From Plasmodiophora brassicae (Eukaryota; Endomyxa: Phytomyxea; Phytomyxea; Plasmodiophorida), in the NCBI GenBank assembly GCA_036867785.1, contig CP145409.1:1178001-1242000 (forward strand): DNA of 64,000 bases, in the 5' to 3' direction. Positions within the stretch are counted from its first letter, which is position 1. The number at the start of each line of letters is the position of its first letter. Shown here piece by piece: positions 9,026-20,650 of this stretch. The notes beneath the pieces were generated by a model. It had not been told where the DNA came from. It was given only the letters and a program-made list of their open reading frames with translations, and made no database searches. Both the position numbers and the translations under genes were made by a program.

Positions 9026-10817
9026 TTAACGGCGGTCGGGCGCTGCCTCCTGACCGGCGACGGGATGGCCTCGATAACCTGACATGGAGCTGTTCACATT
9101 CAACGAGAGAGAGCTAGCACGCAGAGCAACGTACTCCAGCGCAGACTGAAGTCGTGCCAGATGCCCTTTCGAGCCCGCCGACAGGGCTCGTGTACCAGGT
9201 TGGCAGGCGCTGCTGACCTTCCGCGCGTCGTCGACAGGAGTGGTGCTGACGCGTCCGTCACGAAGCATTTCGGGCGGGGCGCCGGCCGCAAGCAGAGCTT
9301 CCCCGAGCAGGAGGCGGCTGGAACGAACGATTGCGTCCACGCGATGACGGCTACTCTTCAAGAGGAGGTCGTTCGCGGACAGCATCTCGCCAACCACGTC
9401 CTGCTGAGATGCTACCGACCAAGAGATCGTCGTGGGGCGCTGTCGGAACGGCACGTCCTCATCGTCATCGTCCACATCGTTATTGCCGTCGTCGTCCTCC
9501 GGTTCGCCAACGTCTTCGCCTACATCGCGACGAACGGGCTCCTAGACATGGTCCTGTCACACGCCACACATGCAAAGGCACCCTCCCCCAAATAATCACC
9601 AACCTGTGGGCTAACGAAGACCCTGTCAACGACACGAACCGTGGGGACGGATGAGGATATACGCTCAACTAGGGCGTCCCGATCCAACGAAGCACAGCAG
9701 GGGTTCGCTGCAATACCGAGCTCGTAGAGGTCAGGCAAGCGGCCTAGCGCAGCAATGGCCACCGCCAGGTCACGTAGGCCGTTCTCGGAAACGTCGAGCA
9801 CGAGCAGGCCAGGAAACTGTTCGTCAATCCCTTTAATATCTGTATCGCGCCCACCTTAGTATTTGCACGTGGTGGACACATAGCCAAACGCACCAGTAAG
9901 CCTATTGCGAGCAATGTGCAACTCCTGCAGAAGCGGGAGCGTGGGCAGGTCCTGAAGTTTGCGAATACGGTTTCCAGACAGCGACAGACACTGAGGTTCC
10001 CCAATCAGGTCTGGATCAGAGGACTTCAGATGGGAACCAACCGTCAGCATCGTTAGAGACGAGAGGCATGCAGCGCGCGCGATGCGATTTCGGCCGAGTT
10101 GGAGGTCCTCCAGATGGCAGCACAGCGAGATGGGCTGGACGTCCTCGATATCGTTGTTATCCGCGCTGAACCACACCAGCTGGCCAAGTTGCCGAGCGAA
10201 CTGTCGCCGAAGGGTGTTTGCGAGATTGAGAACGCGATGGTCGGAGCACGCTTACAGAAACGCTTCGTAGGCGATTGCCAGACACGTCAAGCGACGTCAA
10301 CGATCGCGGCAGTTCTGCGATGTTCTCGATACAGTTCTGCTGGAGGCGAATCTTTGTCAGGGACAGAAGGCGCGCCACGCCACTGGCGTCTGAGATCCGG
10401 TTATTGTTCTACGATTACCAAGAAGGGCAGTTAGCGCCGCATGGCCTGCCCACCAAGCCGTCCCCTTTCAGCATACAAGGTACAGAATTGTGAGTCGAGG
10501 CTTCCTAGAGACGCTGTCAGGATTTCGACGACCCTGCGCCATATGAAGGACGGCCCTACTTCACGAGCAGGTTGAACTTTGATATCCGATTGTAGCCCAG
10601 GTCGACAAAGGCGACGTCGAGAAACGCTTCCAACCCCATCACATCGACGATCCGGTTCATGCTCAAGTTCAGGGCGCTGACGGTACCGGCCTATCGAATC
10701 GATACAATCATGACACGTTCGGGGGTCGTGTATGTGGAGAGGCACCTCGGGAACGGATGGGATGGCCTCCAGATTCCTACTGGACAGGTCGAGTTTCTCG
10801 CCACTCCGCTTCCCCAT
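9026..10817 (-). CDS. SDS22-like leucine-rich repeat protein, eight exons
   Basis: Exons on the minus strand: 10817-10746, 10690-10560, 10504-10477, 10408-10256, 10200-10042, 9990-9894, 9830-9604 and 9541-9026; introns of 51-68 nt; 460 residues. The spliced protein shows consecutive 22-residue repeats: LDLSSRNLEAIP, LNLSMNRIVDVMGL, VDLGYNRISKF, LTILYLNNNRISDASG, IRLQQNCIENI, LTSLDVSGNRLRSVS, LQLGRNRIARAACL, LSLSGNRIRKLQDL, ELHIARNRLTG and LDVSENGLRDL, then an LRR-cap-like VPTVRVVDR. A 28-nt microexon and three other junctions restore the exact 22-residue spacing, strong evidence for the model. The C-terminal 170 residues start with an acidic run and have no recognised domain. The SDS22/LRRC class holds phosphatase-binding and flagellar proteins; which of these this is remains open. 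Confidence 0.85.
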
Positions 10818-10958
10818 CGCCGATTCTCGCACGGGCGCCGGTCGTCGACGACAGGCTGTGACTGCCCCACTGCCAGCCCGCCCGACTTCAACAACACGCG
10901 CTCTACCATGCCACGCCAGCACCGAGAAATCGACGAGGAAACGGCATCAGAACCAATG

Positions 10959-11453
10959 TCAAGACGACGTGCTGACGTCCTGATCTTCATCCCCGTCTTG
11001 GCCTGGTTCTTGGGATCCCAAACAGCATCTGGAGCGCTCCGCGGCGTCGTCGTCCACGACGAGAACCGGATCGCGCATCACCGGACGGATCAGGGCGCTC
11101 AGGTACGCGTCGACGAGCAGGCACACGGCGATCAGCGCCGAATGGTCCATCGACTCCACCAGGTCCAGGCGCCCCATGTCATACATGATATCCTGGGCCA
11201 TGACGTGCACCGCCTCCTGCAGGTCGCACGGCGGCAGACGCCTCGTCGACGCCGCCGACGCCGCCTCGTCGCGCCGCTCGAGCGCGTCGCCCAGCGCCGC
11301 ATCCGCACGGTCGACCGCCTGCGGGACCGTCACGCTCCACGTCCACACGCGACCGTGCCGCCGCTTCCGGATCAGGTCCTGCTGGTACGCCGCCCGCCTA
11401 CCATCGCCCCACGTCTCCCGCAGCAACGCCTCCCGTGCCCGCTTCCGCGACAT
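10959..11453 (-). CDS. Uncharacterised helical protein
   Basis: 164 residues from ATG 11453 (MSRKRAREALLRETW); the frame stays open upstream to a GTG at 11534, so an earlier exon is possible. A basic N-terminus is followed by WTWSVTVPQAV, then a mostly helical stretch (LQEAVHVMAQDIMYDMGRL, DHSALIAVCLLVDAYLSALI) and an acidic tail. It lies head to head with the LRR gene on its right side and shares strand with the sulfur transporter. I do not recognise a family. Composition and helix pattern look protein-coding rather than random. Confidence 0.5.
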   Translation of the reverse strand: MSRKRAREALLRETWGDGRRAAYQQDLIRKRRHGRVWTWSVTVPQAVDRADAALGDALERRDEAASAASTRRLPPCDLQEAVHVMAQDIMYDMGRLDLVESMDHSALIAVCLLVDAYLSALIRPVMRDPVLVVDDDAAERSRCCLGSQEPGQDGDEDQDVSTSS

Positions 11454-11630
11454 CGCCTGCACCGTGCCCGCCCGAAATGGCCGAACGACCGCCGACGCAA
11501 CGAGACCGTCGACCGATCGAACGGGGGATCCCACTGACTCTCGTGATAACGGTGCGACGTGTGTGTAGTGATCCTAGGCCGGGTGTGTCGTCGGCGTGTT
11601 CGACGCGCTGCTGGAGGGGGCAGCGGTGGC

Positions 11631-12686
11631 TCACGTGAGAAGGCCGACGGCGATGCCCGAGGCGAACATGGACAGGACGGTGATCCAGGACGTGAGGTTC
11701 AGCATGGAGGTACCGGAGAGGCCATGCCCGGACGTGCACCCGCCGGCGAGGCGCGCCCCGAATACGACCAGGAAGCCGCCGGCGAAGCTGGACGCCCACG
11801 ACGGCAGCGGCTCGTGGAACGGAGTCGCCGTCGCCCCGGCGCTGGCGAGGAACGACCCGACGACGGCAGCGCTGACGAACGCGGCCTGCCCGATCTTGGA
11901 CGGGTCGGTCGACGTCGAGCAGTCGCCGCACGTCTGGTCCGCTTCGGCAGAGGCGATGAACGTCTGGACGGCGCGAGACGCGCGCAGGCCGTTCAGCGCG
12001 CGGCAGACGGCGATGACGAACGAGGACGACGTGCCGAGCGCGGTCGGGACCATCGTGGCCAGTGGCAGCTGAAGGGCGCCGATCGCCAGCCCCGCTGCCG
12101 TTGGCGTCCAGGACGCCGTCGTCAGCATCGCCGTCTCCTGACGGGACGGAACGAGAACCTCCAGGGCGAGCGACGCGCAGAGGCAGACCGTCCCGAGGGC
12201 GAACTGGACGGTCGACGATCCCGCGTTCAGTTCCGCGTTGCGAATCGTGGGGTACCGCGCGACGACGCGTTTGATGAGCGGGCGGGCGGCGATGAAGGTC
12301 GCCGCGCCGAGGAGCCCGCCGAGAACGCCGGGGATGGCGTTGGGAATGCCGGCGCCCAGCTGGACGTAGACGGTGCCCGGGCAGGTCCCGCCGATGGCCA
12401 TGCCGGCACCGAGGAGGGCGCCACCGGAGATGAGCGTCGCGATCGAGTAGGGTTGACACCTGGCGCGGACGGTGGCGAAGGCGGCCGGGCGGAATTTCGA
12501 CAGCATCGCGAACGCGATCATGGAGGCGGACAGGGCGCCGAGGAACATCTTCATCATGATGAATCGGCGCAGGCGGAACTGGTCCATGATGATCGCCGGC
12601 ACGTGCACGTGCCCTTTGTTCATGGCGTACCCGAAGGTGGCGCCCGCGGCCAATTCCACCGCCCACTTTGACAGGTCCGTCCCCAT
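11631..12686 (-). CDS. YeeE/YedE-family sulfur (thiosulfate) transporter
   Basis: 351 residues in one exon. The protein is almost entirely membrane helices and carries the paired cysteine motifs of the family: GGTCPGTVYVQLGAG near residue 98 and GARLAGGCTSGHGLSG near 308. In bacterial TsuA/YeeE these cysteines pass thiosulfate through the membrane. In this cell it would be a sulfur-compound channel in the plasma or an internal membrane. Between the two halves is a Cys-containing loop (DQTCGDCSTS). It is a rather long intronless gene in a region where most genes carry introns, and its best-known relatives are bacterial, so an origin by gene transfer is possible; base composition does not differ obviously from its neighbours. 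Confidence 0.88.
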   Translation of the reverse strand: MGTDLSKWAVELAAGATFGYAMNKGHVHVPAIIMDQFRLRRFIMMKMFLGALSASMIAFAMLSKFRPAAFATVRARCQPYSIATLISGGALLGAGMAIGGTCPGTVYVQLGAGIPNAIPGVLGGLLGAATFIAARPLIKRVVARYPTIRNAELNAGSSTVQFALGTVCLCASLALEVLVPSRQETAMLTTASWTPTAAGLAIGALQLPLATMVPTALGTSSSFVIAVCRALNGLRASRAVQTFIASAEADQTCGDCSTSTDPSKIGQAAFVSAAVVGSFLASAGATATPFHEPLPSWASSFAGGFLVVFGARLAGGCTSGHGLSGTSMLNLTSWITVLSMFASGIAVGLLT

Positions 12687-13409
12687 TGGAATCGAAACGC
12701 GACACCGACGCGTACAGCCAGGGCCCCCTGGTAACGGGATACTGTAGCGGTTCTTAGCGCCAATAACAGGGGCGAACCGTCACAGCAAGGGTCCGCATCG
12801 CTCACACAGACACCTGTGTGACCGCCAGCTACGGTGGGCCGTTTCTCTCGGGCCTGCGGATCGGATCGCCTCGTTACGCGCCCATGTGAAATTTGACCAT
12901 CATCTCTGCCGCCACGTTAGTGCGGGCGCTGCCCCCTCTCGCGCTATCCCCCTCGCGGTCGGTGCGCAACACGATAGCCCGGATCGGGAAAGTCGTACTG
13001 AATGTTCCGCGCCGGATGCAGTGAGGCCGCGAACGCACGTGGATCCGCGCCTGGGCTGACTGACCACCGGCGGTTGTTGTTGCCCGTATAGCGCGTGGGG
13101 ACGCGACGGGAGGTGTCGCGCATCAGGGCAGCAGCGCGGGCGGACGCGGCGAAGGAACCAGGATCCAGTGCTGCAGCAGGGGGGAGGGGGCCTCTCTGTC
13201 AGTCAGGCCCGGATCCGTGGGCCGTGGTGGTCCGTGACTGCCGCGACGCAGTCGTGCCGGTCGCCGGATTTAGCGCTCGCGGGCTGCCCGCAGTGGCAGG
13301 TGGGTCGCCTCGTGAAAAAGGGGGCCCGATCTTGCCCATGTTCCGCCCGACTCCTCGGACAACCTGCCCGTAGCCCGGATGATCCAAAGCAGACCCACTA
13401 TCGGTCGGC
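12687..13409. other. Intergenic stretch, divergent promoters
   Basis: 723 bases between the minus-strand sulfur transporter and the plus-strand lipid kinase. Short open frames here have no family features. The space should hold both promoters. I see no repeats or RNA gene. Confidence 0.4.
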
Positions 13410-14614
13410 ATGTCGTCGGTGGCGGTGGCGTACAGCGCGCCGAGCGAGTTGCGCTTCAGGGGGCGGCGCCTGTCGGGCGCCGGCTCCGGCGTCTGCGGGG
13501 TCTACTTCGTGCGCCGGCCGACCACCGGGCGGGACGCGCGCGCCGTCGACTACGTCTTCAAGCCGCGGATCGAGGAGCCCAGCGAACCGATCAGCAAAGA
13601 CAAGCTCGTCGCCAAGAAGCCGTCACCCGTCATCCGCAGCATCATGGCAGGCGAGCGCATAGGAACGGCGTCGCCCATCAAGAACGGTGTCATCGTCGGC
13701 GACGGTCCGTAACGTATCGTCAGCCGGCGCCAATATGTCGTTCTGACGATCCGCCCGCAGCTGTTCTTAAGGAGCGTGCCGCATACCTCGTCGACCACGA
13801 CCAGTGGGCGGGCGTCCCGCGCACCGAAGCGGTCCGCGTCAGCATCGAGCTGGACGACACGGGCGCTGTCGTTCGCGACTTCGGGTCGCTGCAAGCGTTC
13901 GTTCAGCATGATTCCACATCGGAAGACGTTGGCTGTGCGCTGTTCGACAAGAATGATGTCCATCGTATTGGGTTGCTCGATGCGCGCCTGTTCAACCTGG
14001 ACCGGCACGAAGGGAACCTGTTGGTGCATCGCCGTGAGGATGGACGCGTCCGGTTGGTCCCCATCGACCATGGGTACGCGTTGCCATCGTGGCGCGACCT
14101 CAGCGACGCCTCGTTCTGCTGGCAAACCTGGAAGCAAGCATCGTTACCGTTCAGCGACGAGGTCGTGGCGTACGTCGCGGATTTGTGTCCCAAGCGGGAC
14201 ATCGTACCGTTGTTGAATCTGGGCCTCAAGCACGAATGCGTCGTCACATACATCATCTGCTCGTCGTTCGTCAAGAAGGCGGTCGCTGCCGGCCTGACCC
14301 TCGCCGACATCGGCAGCATTCTGCAACGCGATATGCTGTCGCCTGACGACCCATCCGAATTCGAACTCATTGTACGATCGGCGGCCAGCGCCACCGACTT
14401 CTTCTCGTTCGTCTTCCAATCAAAATCCAGTTGGGACGATGAACGCGTCGCCGACTTCCTAGAGGCGTTCGGCCGCCTAGCCGACCAGCTCATCGACCAT
14501 CGCTGCGAGCATCGCCGCCAGAGCATGTCCACGACCTGCTCTGCATCATGTGCATCCGACTCAGGCATTTCCAGCACTGTCCGTCATCGTTCACACGTTG
14601 CTTCGTCGTCATAG
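13410..14614 (+). CDS. Type II-like phosphatidylinositol 4-kinase (plant PI4K-gamma type)
   Basis: Two exons: 13410-13704 and 13761-14614 (intron 56 nt); 382 residues. The PI3/PI4-kinase fold of the gamma class is clear. A glycine loop (SGAGSGVCGVYFV) near 22-34 is followed by the ATP lysine in VFKPRIEEP near residue 51. Next come VLKERAAYLVDHDQ and GVPRTEAV, then GSLQAFVQHDSTSEDVG, the catalytic DRHEGN near 180, and the metal-binding IDHGYALP (the family has DHG rather than DFG). All key residues are present. Plant relatives often carry ubiquitin-like domains; none is seen here. Some gamma members act as protein kinases, so the substrate (PI or protein) cannot be fixed from sequence. Confidence 0.85.
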
Positions 14615-14796
14615 TATTGTTATTATCAGCAAATAGATACACCGGTCGTTAGAACGTTCCGCATGGCATGCTGCAATTGCAAACGAAAACGCTCGCGGTC
14701 GTTGTATTGAAATATGGACTCCGTCCCGAAACAGAAAGCAGATCACGCCACGAGTAAGACTTGCACCAGAACACACGGGTTCGTCGTTGTGAGCGT

Positions 14797-17700
14797 TCAG
14801 TTGCTGCAGATCAGTGCAACGTTTAGGTGCTTGCGAATGCCGTCTGTTGACAGTAGTGTCAAATCTGGCACTATTCCAATGGGAAGCCAACGAACGCTAC
14901 GTACAGCAGGGGTCGCCGAAGACCGAGTTCACCGCTTGAATCGAGCACGACGGACGGTGCAGGCACGCTTGCTGGGCAACAGCCGCGGACGACGACGCAT
15001 GGCATTTCGACGAGATCATTCCCCCTTCTGGAAGACCGTATGACGCGAACGCCACAGCAGAGACGGTCTGGCCCGCGGGACACGACAGCGTTAACGTGGT
15101 GGTCTCATCGGCCGACCCGGAGATCTCGTGCGTCTGCGGCTGGGGTGGCGCGGGAGCCGGCCCACTGCAAATCACCGCAAGGTTCAGGTGCTTCCTGGTG
15201 CCATCTGTTGACAGATTAGCACAAACGGGTGGAACACTGAACAATGTTACGTACAGCAAGGGTCGCCGAAGACCGAGTTCGCCGCTTGGATCGAGCATGA
15301 CGGACGGTGCAGGCACGCTTGCTGGGCAACAGCCGCTGACGACGGTGCATGACACTTCGGCGAGATCGTGGTCCGATCCGGGAGACCATACGACGCGAAC
15401 GCAACGGCGGAGACGGTCTGGCCCGCGGGACACGACAGCGTCAACGTCGTGGTCTCGTCGGTAGATCCGAAGATCTCGTGCGACTGCGGCTGGGGCGGCA
15501 CGGGAGCCGGCCCACTGCAGATCAGGGCAAGGTTCAGGTGCTTCCTGGTGCCATCTGTTGACAGATTAGCACAAACGTGTGGCACACTCAACAATGTTAC
15601 GTACAGCAAGGGTCGCCGAACACCGAGTTCGCCGCTTGGATGGAACACGATGGACGGTGCAGGCACGCTTCCTGGGCAACAGCCGCCGACGACGACGCAT
15701 GGCATTTCGGCGAGATCGTGGTCCGATCCGGGAGACCATACGACGCGAACGCCACAGCAGAGACGGTCTGGCCCGGGGGACACGATAGCGCCAACGTGGT
15801 GGTCTCATCGGCCGACCCGAAGATCTCGTGCGACTGCTGCTGGGGCGGCACGGGAGCCGGCCCACTGCAAATCAGCGCAAGGTTCAGGTGCTTCCTGGTG
15901 CCATCTGTTGACAGATTAACACAAACGTGTAGAACACTTAACAATGTTACGTACAGCAGGGGTCTCCGAAGACCGAGTTCACCGCTTGAATCGAGCACGA
16001 TGCGCGGTGCAGGCACGCTTGCTGGGCAATAGCCGCTGACGACGGCGCGTGGCATTTCGGCGAGATCGTGGTCCGGTCCGGAAGACCGTACGATGCGAAC
16101 GCCACAGCAGAGACGGTTTGGCCCGCGGGACACGACAGCGCCAACGTGGTGGTCTCATCAGTCGACCCGAAGATCTCGTGAGACTGCTGCTGGGGCTGTG
16201 CGGGCGCATGCGTCAGGGGCGGCGCAGACATGGGCACGAGTGCCGCAGTGCATATCAGCGCCACGTTCAGGTGCTTCCTGGTGCCAACTGCAGTACGGTC
16301 AGACAATGGTTGCGATGCTGGCGCTGTCACCCGCGACGCACGTACCGCAAGGGTCGCCAAACACTGAGTTCCCCGCTTGGATCGAGCACGAAGTGCGGTG
16401 CAGGCACTGAGCTTGGGCAACCGACACCGACGACGGCGCATGGCATTTCGGCGAGATCGTGGTGCCGTCAGGTAGACCGTACGACGCGAATGCAACCTGG
16501 CCGATGGTCTGGCCCGCCGGGCAGGACAGCTTCAGCGTGGTGGTCTCGTCGGCCGACCCGTAGATTTCGTGCTTGGTCGCTTCGACACACTGGCCTTCGT
16601 TGCCGCACTCGTAGCCTTTGGCACAGTGTGCGTCCTTCAAGCAGCGTTCGCAGGCGGAAGATTTCGGGTTGCATAGACCAGCAACGCCAACGCCCTCCAT
16701 GTTCTTGTTGATCCAGGCGATGGCGCTCTCGAGGGCCGCCAGCTCCTTGTTGCGGATCTGGACGCGCGCCTCGTACTCCTTGGCGTCGCTCTCCTGCTGG
16801 CTGTGCAGGCGGGCGAGCAGGGCCTGAAGCTGGGTGATCTGAGCGCTCAATGTGTCGAGGGCGCCCTGGACGAGCTTGAGACGGGTCTGGCCCGTCTGGA
16901 CGTCGGTCGACAGCAACGACGCGCCCTGTGCATTCAGCTGCAGCTGACGGTCGAACTGGGCGATCAGCGCATTCGTCGCCTGTTGAAGGGCCGCGAACTC
17001 GGTCCTGTCTTCCTGGAGCTGCGCGGTGTACACTTTGGCGCTGGCTTGGATGCCTGCAACGACCTGCTCCAGGATGCCAATCGCTTCTTGCACGGCGGCT
17101 TCGCCGACGCTCTCGTCCTGGTCCTGTTCCTCCAGCAGGCGCAAACTGTCGATGGCGTCCTGGACCAGCACCGTAACCGGCTCCACGTCTTCGTGCATGT
17201 ACTCGTGCGTCTGCGTCGACAGCTGCTCGACGAAATGGTGCACGTTCAGGTCCGCTTGTTTCAGGGACGTGATGATGTCCTTGACCAGCTGAAGGGACCG
17301 CTGATGGTCCTCGATAGCGTCAGTCAGCTCGCGCTGGTCGTTGCTGAACTGGATCGTCGCAACGTTCAGATCGGCACGCAGCTGGGCTTCGTACCCTCGT
17401 ATCTGGCCATTGTCGCTGTCCGTCGCAGCCAGGTCGTGCTTCAGGTTGGCGATCTCGGCAGGCAGCGACTGGACGACCTTCTGCGCTGCACCGCGGTCGC
17501 CCTGGATGTCCTGCAAGTGTGCCTGGTTCGTCTTGATCGCGTTGCTGAGGTAGGATTGCGCGGACGTGAATTTCGCGGCGTCTGCCTTCTGGTCGGCCAT
17601 GATCTCCTGCTGGATGCCCAGGAGCGCGTTGATGATCTCCGCCTTGGTGGACCTGAGTTCGACCAGGTCCGTCGACGATTCCATATCCATGTACCGGGAT

Positions 17701-17813
17701 GCGACCGCCAGGACCGTGTCCATCAAGTCGGTACCCATGCGGGCATTACTGGCGTGGTCGCTGGCGAACACACCCGCGGCCGCCACCACGACGAGGACGA
17801 GCTTGCCGAACAT
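14797..17813 (-). CDS. Secreted coiled-coil protein with five SUEL-type (rhamnose/galactose-binding) lectin domains
   Basis: Exons: 17813-16346, 16287-15955, 15904-15605, 15554-15255, 15204-14905 and 14843-14797; introns of 58, 50, 50, 50 and 61 nt; 915 residues. ATG 17813 opens a signal peptide (MFGKLVLVVVAAAGVFAS); the longer frame before it starts at GTG. A coiled-coil region spans about 40-385, then a small cysteine cluster (CNPKSSACERCLKD...CVEA), then five SUEL domains. Each domain is cut by an intron after FGDPC and completed by the next exon (YGTRKHLNLALIC). All introns are phase 1, so exon units can be added without frame loss. The domain pattern (CPAGQTV, ASYGLP, CHA, ACLHRPSCSI, VFGDPC) fits SUEL lectins, which bind rhamnose or galactose outside the cell. 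Domains are linked by short Pro/Gln spacers. Confidence 0.88.
14905..15904 (-). repeat. Tandem 350-bp exon-plus-intron units
   Basis: Three consecutive units, each a 300-nt exon and (between units) a 50-nt intron, starting at 15904, 15554 and 15204. Exon and intron are nearly identical between units, including the intron text around CAACAG. The pattern shows recent duplication of a whole exon-intron cassette, or ongoing homogenisation. Confidence 0.9.
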
Positions 17814-18275
17814 GACTCGCGCTGTCACTGCGTTTGGGTTCTGGCGTCATGGTCGACAGCGAGCCTCGCAGCAGCCAGGCGAACCGGTCGGCGGGCCCGG
17901 CACAGCGACGACGTCGCCGCGGCGGACTGTCGGGCATAGACACTGCTGCAGGCAGTGACAGGCGACTGCGAACTGCAAACTGCAGCTTATGAACGCAGAC
18001 GGCGCTCGCCTGGCGGCTGGCACTATCTGCACTACGTACTATACTCGTCGCTGTCACAGGGCGCATCATGCAGCGCCACCGTGACGTACAGGCATGGCCC
18101 CAACAACTGTTGCGGCCGCCTGTGCGAAATGTGCTGTTCAGCTACGACATGCCCGATAGGTACTGCGCTGTCGTTATCGTTGTCCAGCGCGCCACGTACG
18201 TGGCCGACGAGCGGCGACCCCACGTCAGGTGACAAATAGTTAATAATAGGGATGTGGGCCTTCGAAATGGTCGAA
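17814..18275. other. Intergenic stretch, no gene seen
   Basis: 462 bases between two minus-strand genes: the promoter of the lectin gene and the 3' flank of the ankyrin gene. Open frames on both strands lack any recognisable feature. Confidence 0.4.
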
Positions 18276-20650
18276 TCACGCGGCCGTCCTGCTGAACTCG
18301 GAGACGTCGCCACTGGAGACGGTCATCAGGGACGTGTTGCGGGCGGGCGCCTTGGTGGACCCGTGTGGCGCGTGCCCATTCCCCATTTGTGTGATGCTGG
18401 GCTTCTTGGTCAGTCGCCTGCGCGACATGCCGCTCAGCGACAGGGACATTCGTTCGAGGGACGTGAAGGCGATCGACAGGCGCGTGGTCTCGTCGACCCG
18501 CTGGAACACGTGGACGATGTCGTCGACCTTGTGCATCCACACGTCCCCGTTGAGGATGTCCCAGAACGCCATGAGCAGGATCCGCATGCGGATCTTGCCA
18601 GGGATGCCGCCCATGTCGGCCCGGCGAACCAGCAGAGCGCATCGCAGGGCATGTACCCGTTCATGGGCCAGGTGCCGACGAGCCTGACGATACGTCGCGT
18701 CGTTCGACGCCACCGACGTGATGTACATCGGCAAACGTTGCAGCCGACCAGCGAACCTCTTGATCAGGATAGCGACGACGGCACCCTGGTCCGCCCGCAG
18801 AGCGGCCGCGAACGTCTCCTCGACGGCGCGCGGGAACACGTCGCCACCCGCCATTCGGAAGATGCGATCGACCACGAGCGCCTGCCCCACCCTGGCACAG
18901 TTCAGCAGGCAGCACGACGCGATCTCCTTGATACCAATGCCAGCGTCCATGAAGAACGCCAGGCACATCGCGTTCCCATCCGAAGTGGCCTATGCAAACA
19001 CACTCAGCGGGTCGTCGCGTCATTGGCGCAACTGACAGCCAACCTGGACAAGCGCAGTGGGGATGTAATCGGACAGACCAGGCACCTTCAATAGCATGTG
19101 GGCGGCGTCGAAGTTGCCGCTGGCGATGGCGGCGTCCAACGCAGAGTAGCATGCGTCCGCGGTGGCACACATGCCCGACAGCAACGCGATGGCGTCGAGC
19201 TGATTGTGCTGGCAGGCGGCGATCAAGGCCGACTGCTTGACGACATCGCCGACCCTGTCGACAATCATCTGGACGATGTCGACGTGCCCGTGACGAGCGG
19301 CTTGGGCCAGGGCCGCCTCCACCCACAACGCATCGCTGGTGATCGGTTCCACGCGGTCCATCAGCGTCTTCAGGCAGGCAACGTGCCCATTACCGGCCGC
19401 CTCGACGAACGCCTGATGGTCCTGGTCAGTGCAGTCGACCAATGGATGCGACAGCAGAAGCTCGAGCATCTCGACCGATCCGTTACTCGCCGCTCTGATC
19501 ACGCATTCGTTCCCTGTGCGACCGTCATACACGAGCAGCAGACCAGTGTTCGACGGCGTACCGTCAGCGCCCGGGTGCACATCGGGATCAGCAAGGATGC
19601 GTCTAGCGATACCAACGTGGCCGCAGGCGACGGCCAGCTTGATCAGGCAGTTGTCGTTGAACGATAAATCGATGCCCGGTGCCTCGCTGAGCATGTCAAA
19701 GACGGCCAGCTGACCGTTCTGGACCGCCTTGCGAATGCACTCGTAGACGACCGCCATGGTGAACTTGCCAATCGACAGGAGGTCCTTGACGACATCGATA
19801 TGGCCGCCGGCGCACGCCAGGCGCAGCGCCAGGGCGTTCTCCTCGCTGACCGACCCGCCCGCGCGAACCAGTCGCTCCACCACGTCCGTGTGGTTGTGCT
19901 TGGCGGCCAGGATCAATGCTTCGTCAATGACCGCCCGGTCCATATCGAACGTCGACAGGCTGAGAATGCGGTCGACGATGGAGAAGTGGCCTCGAGCAGC
20001 AGCACGTCGCAGGGCGTAATTGTTGGAGTCGTGCGGGTTCACCTCCGGTAACGTCAACAGCATATCAACGATGTGCAGGTGGCCAGCGGCGGCCGCCAGC
20101 CGGAACGCCATGTTCTCCGATGCCGACACGTCGACACTGGGGAACGTCAGCATGAGTTTAACAACCTCCAGATTACCCGACGCGCATGCCAGCTGGATCG
20201 CCCGGTTGCGATTCGCCCCAGGGTCCACACCCGGCATTGGGATAAGGCAACGGATCTGTACAGAGATGAGAACGCGCGCATCAGAAACGATGACAAGGTG
20301 CCAGGTGCACGTACCATGGCCAGATCACCCTTCTCGCATGCATAGCCAACCGCCCCTATCATCGTGATCAGTTCGCGGGATACAGTTAGGAGGGCGCGCG
20401 CATCGTGGTTACAATTGTTATTGGCGCCGGGGTCGGCACCGAACATTAAAATGAGGAATTCGGCGACGGCGACGTCGCCATTGATGACGGCGCCAGCCAG
20501 CAAATCGCTCTTCTGCTCGTCGTCGAGCAGGAACGGCAGGCACGCGTTGTCGGCGAGAATGCGTTTCAGACCGTCCAGTGATCGTCGCTCAACGGATAGG
20601 CGCGCATCCTCGAAAAGCGTTCGCTTCGACACCGTCGTCGACATGGCCAT
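18276..20650 (-). CDS. Ankyrin-repeat protein
   Basis: Exons: 20650-20413, 20355-20315, 19044-20255 and 18276-18989 (minus strand); introns of 57, 59 and 54 nt; 734 residues. The 41-nt second exon joins GANNN to WAVGYACEKGDLAM and so completes an ankyrin repeat; without it the repeat would be broken by an 18-residue insert. About twelve divergent repeats (for example AIQLACASGNLEVVKLML, AFRLAAAAGHLHIVDMLL, ALRRAAARGHFSIVDRIL) fill residues 50-490. The last 230 residues are helical and non-repetitive, with a Ser/Thr-rich end. Such proteins are protein-interaction scaffolds; no partner can be named. Confidence 0.85.

Noticed and set aside
14905-15904. Regularly spaced repeats that might suggest a CRISPR array
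   Set aside because: The 350-bp units are whole exons plus introns of a lectin gene; a eukaryotic locus, with no short repeat-spacer pattern.
16803-17939. Plus-strand frame of 378 codons
   Set aside because: Antisense to the coiled-coil part of the SUEL lectin gene; high GC keeps it open. No domain and no start context.
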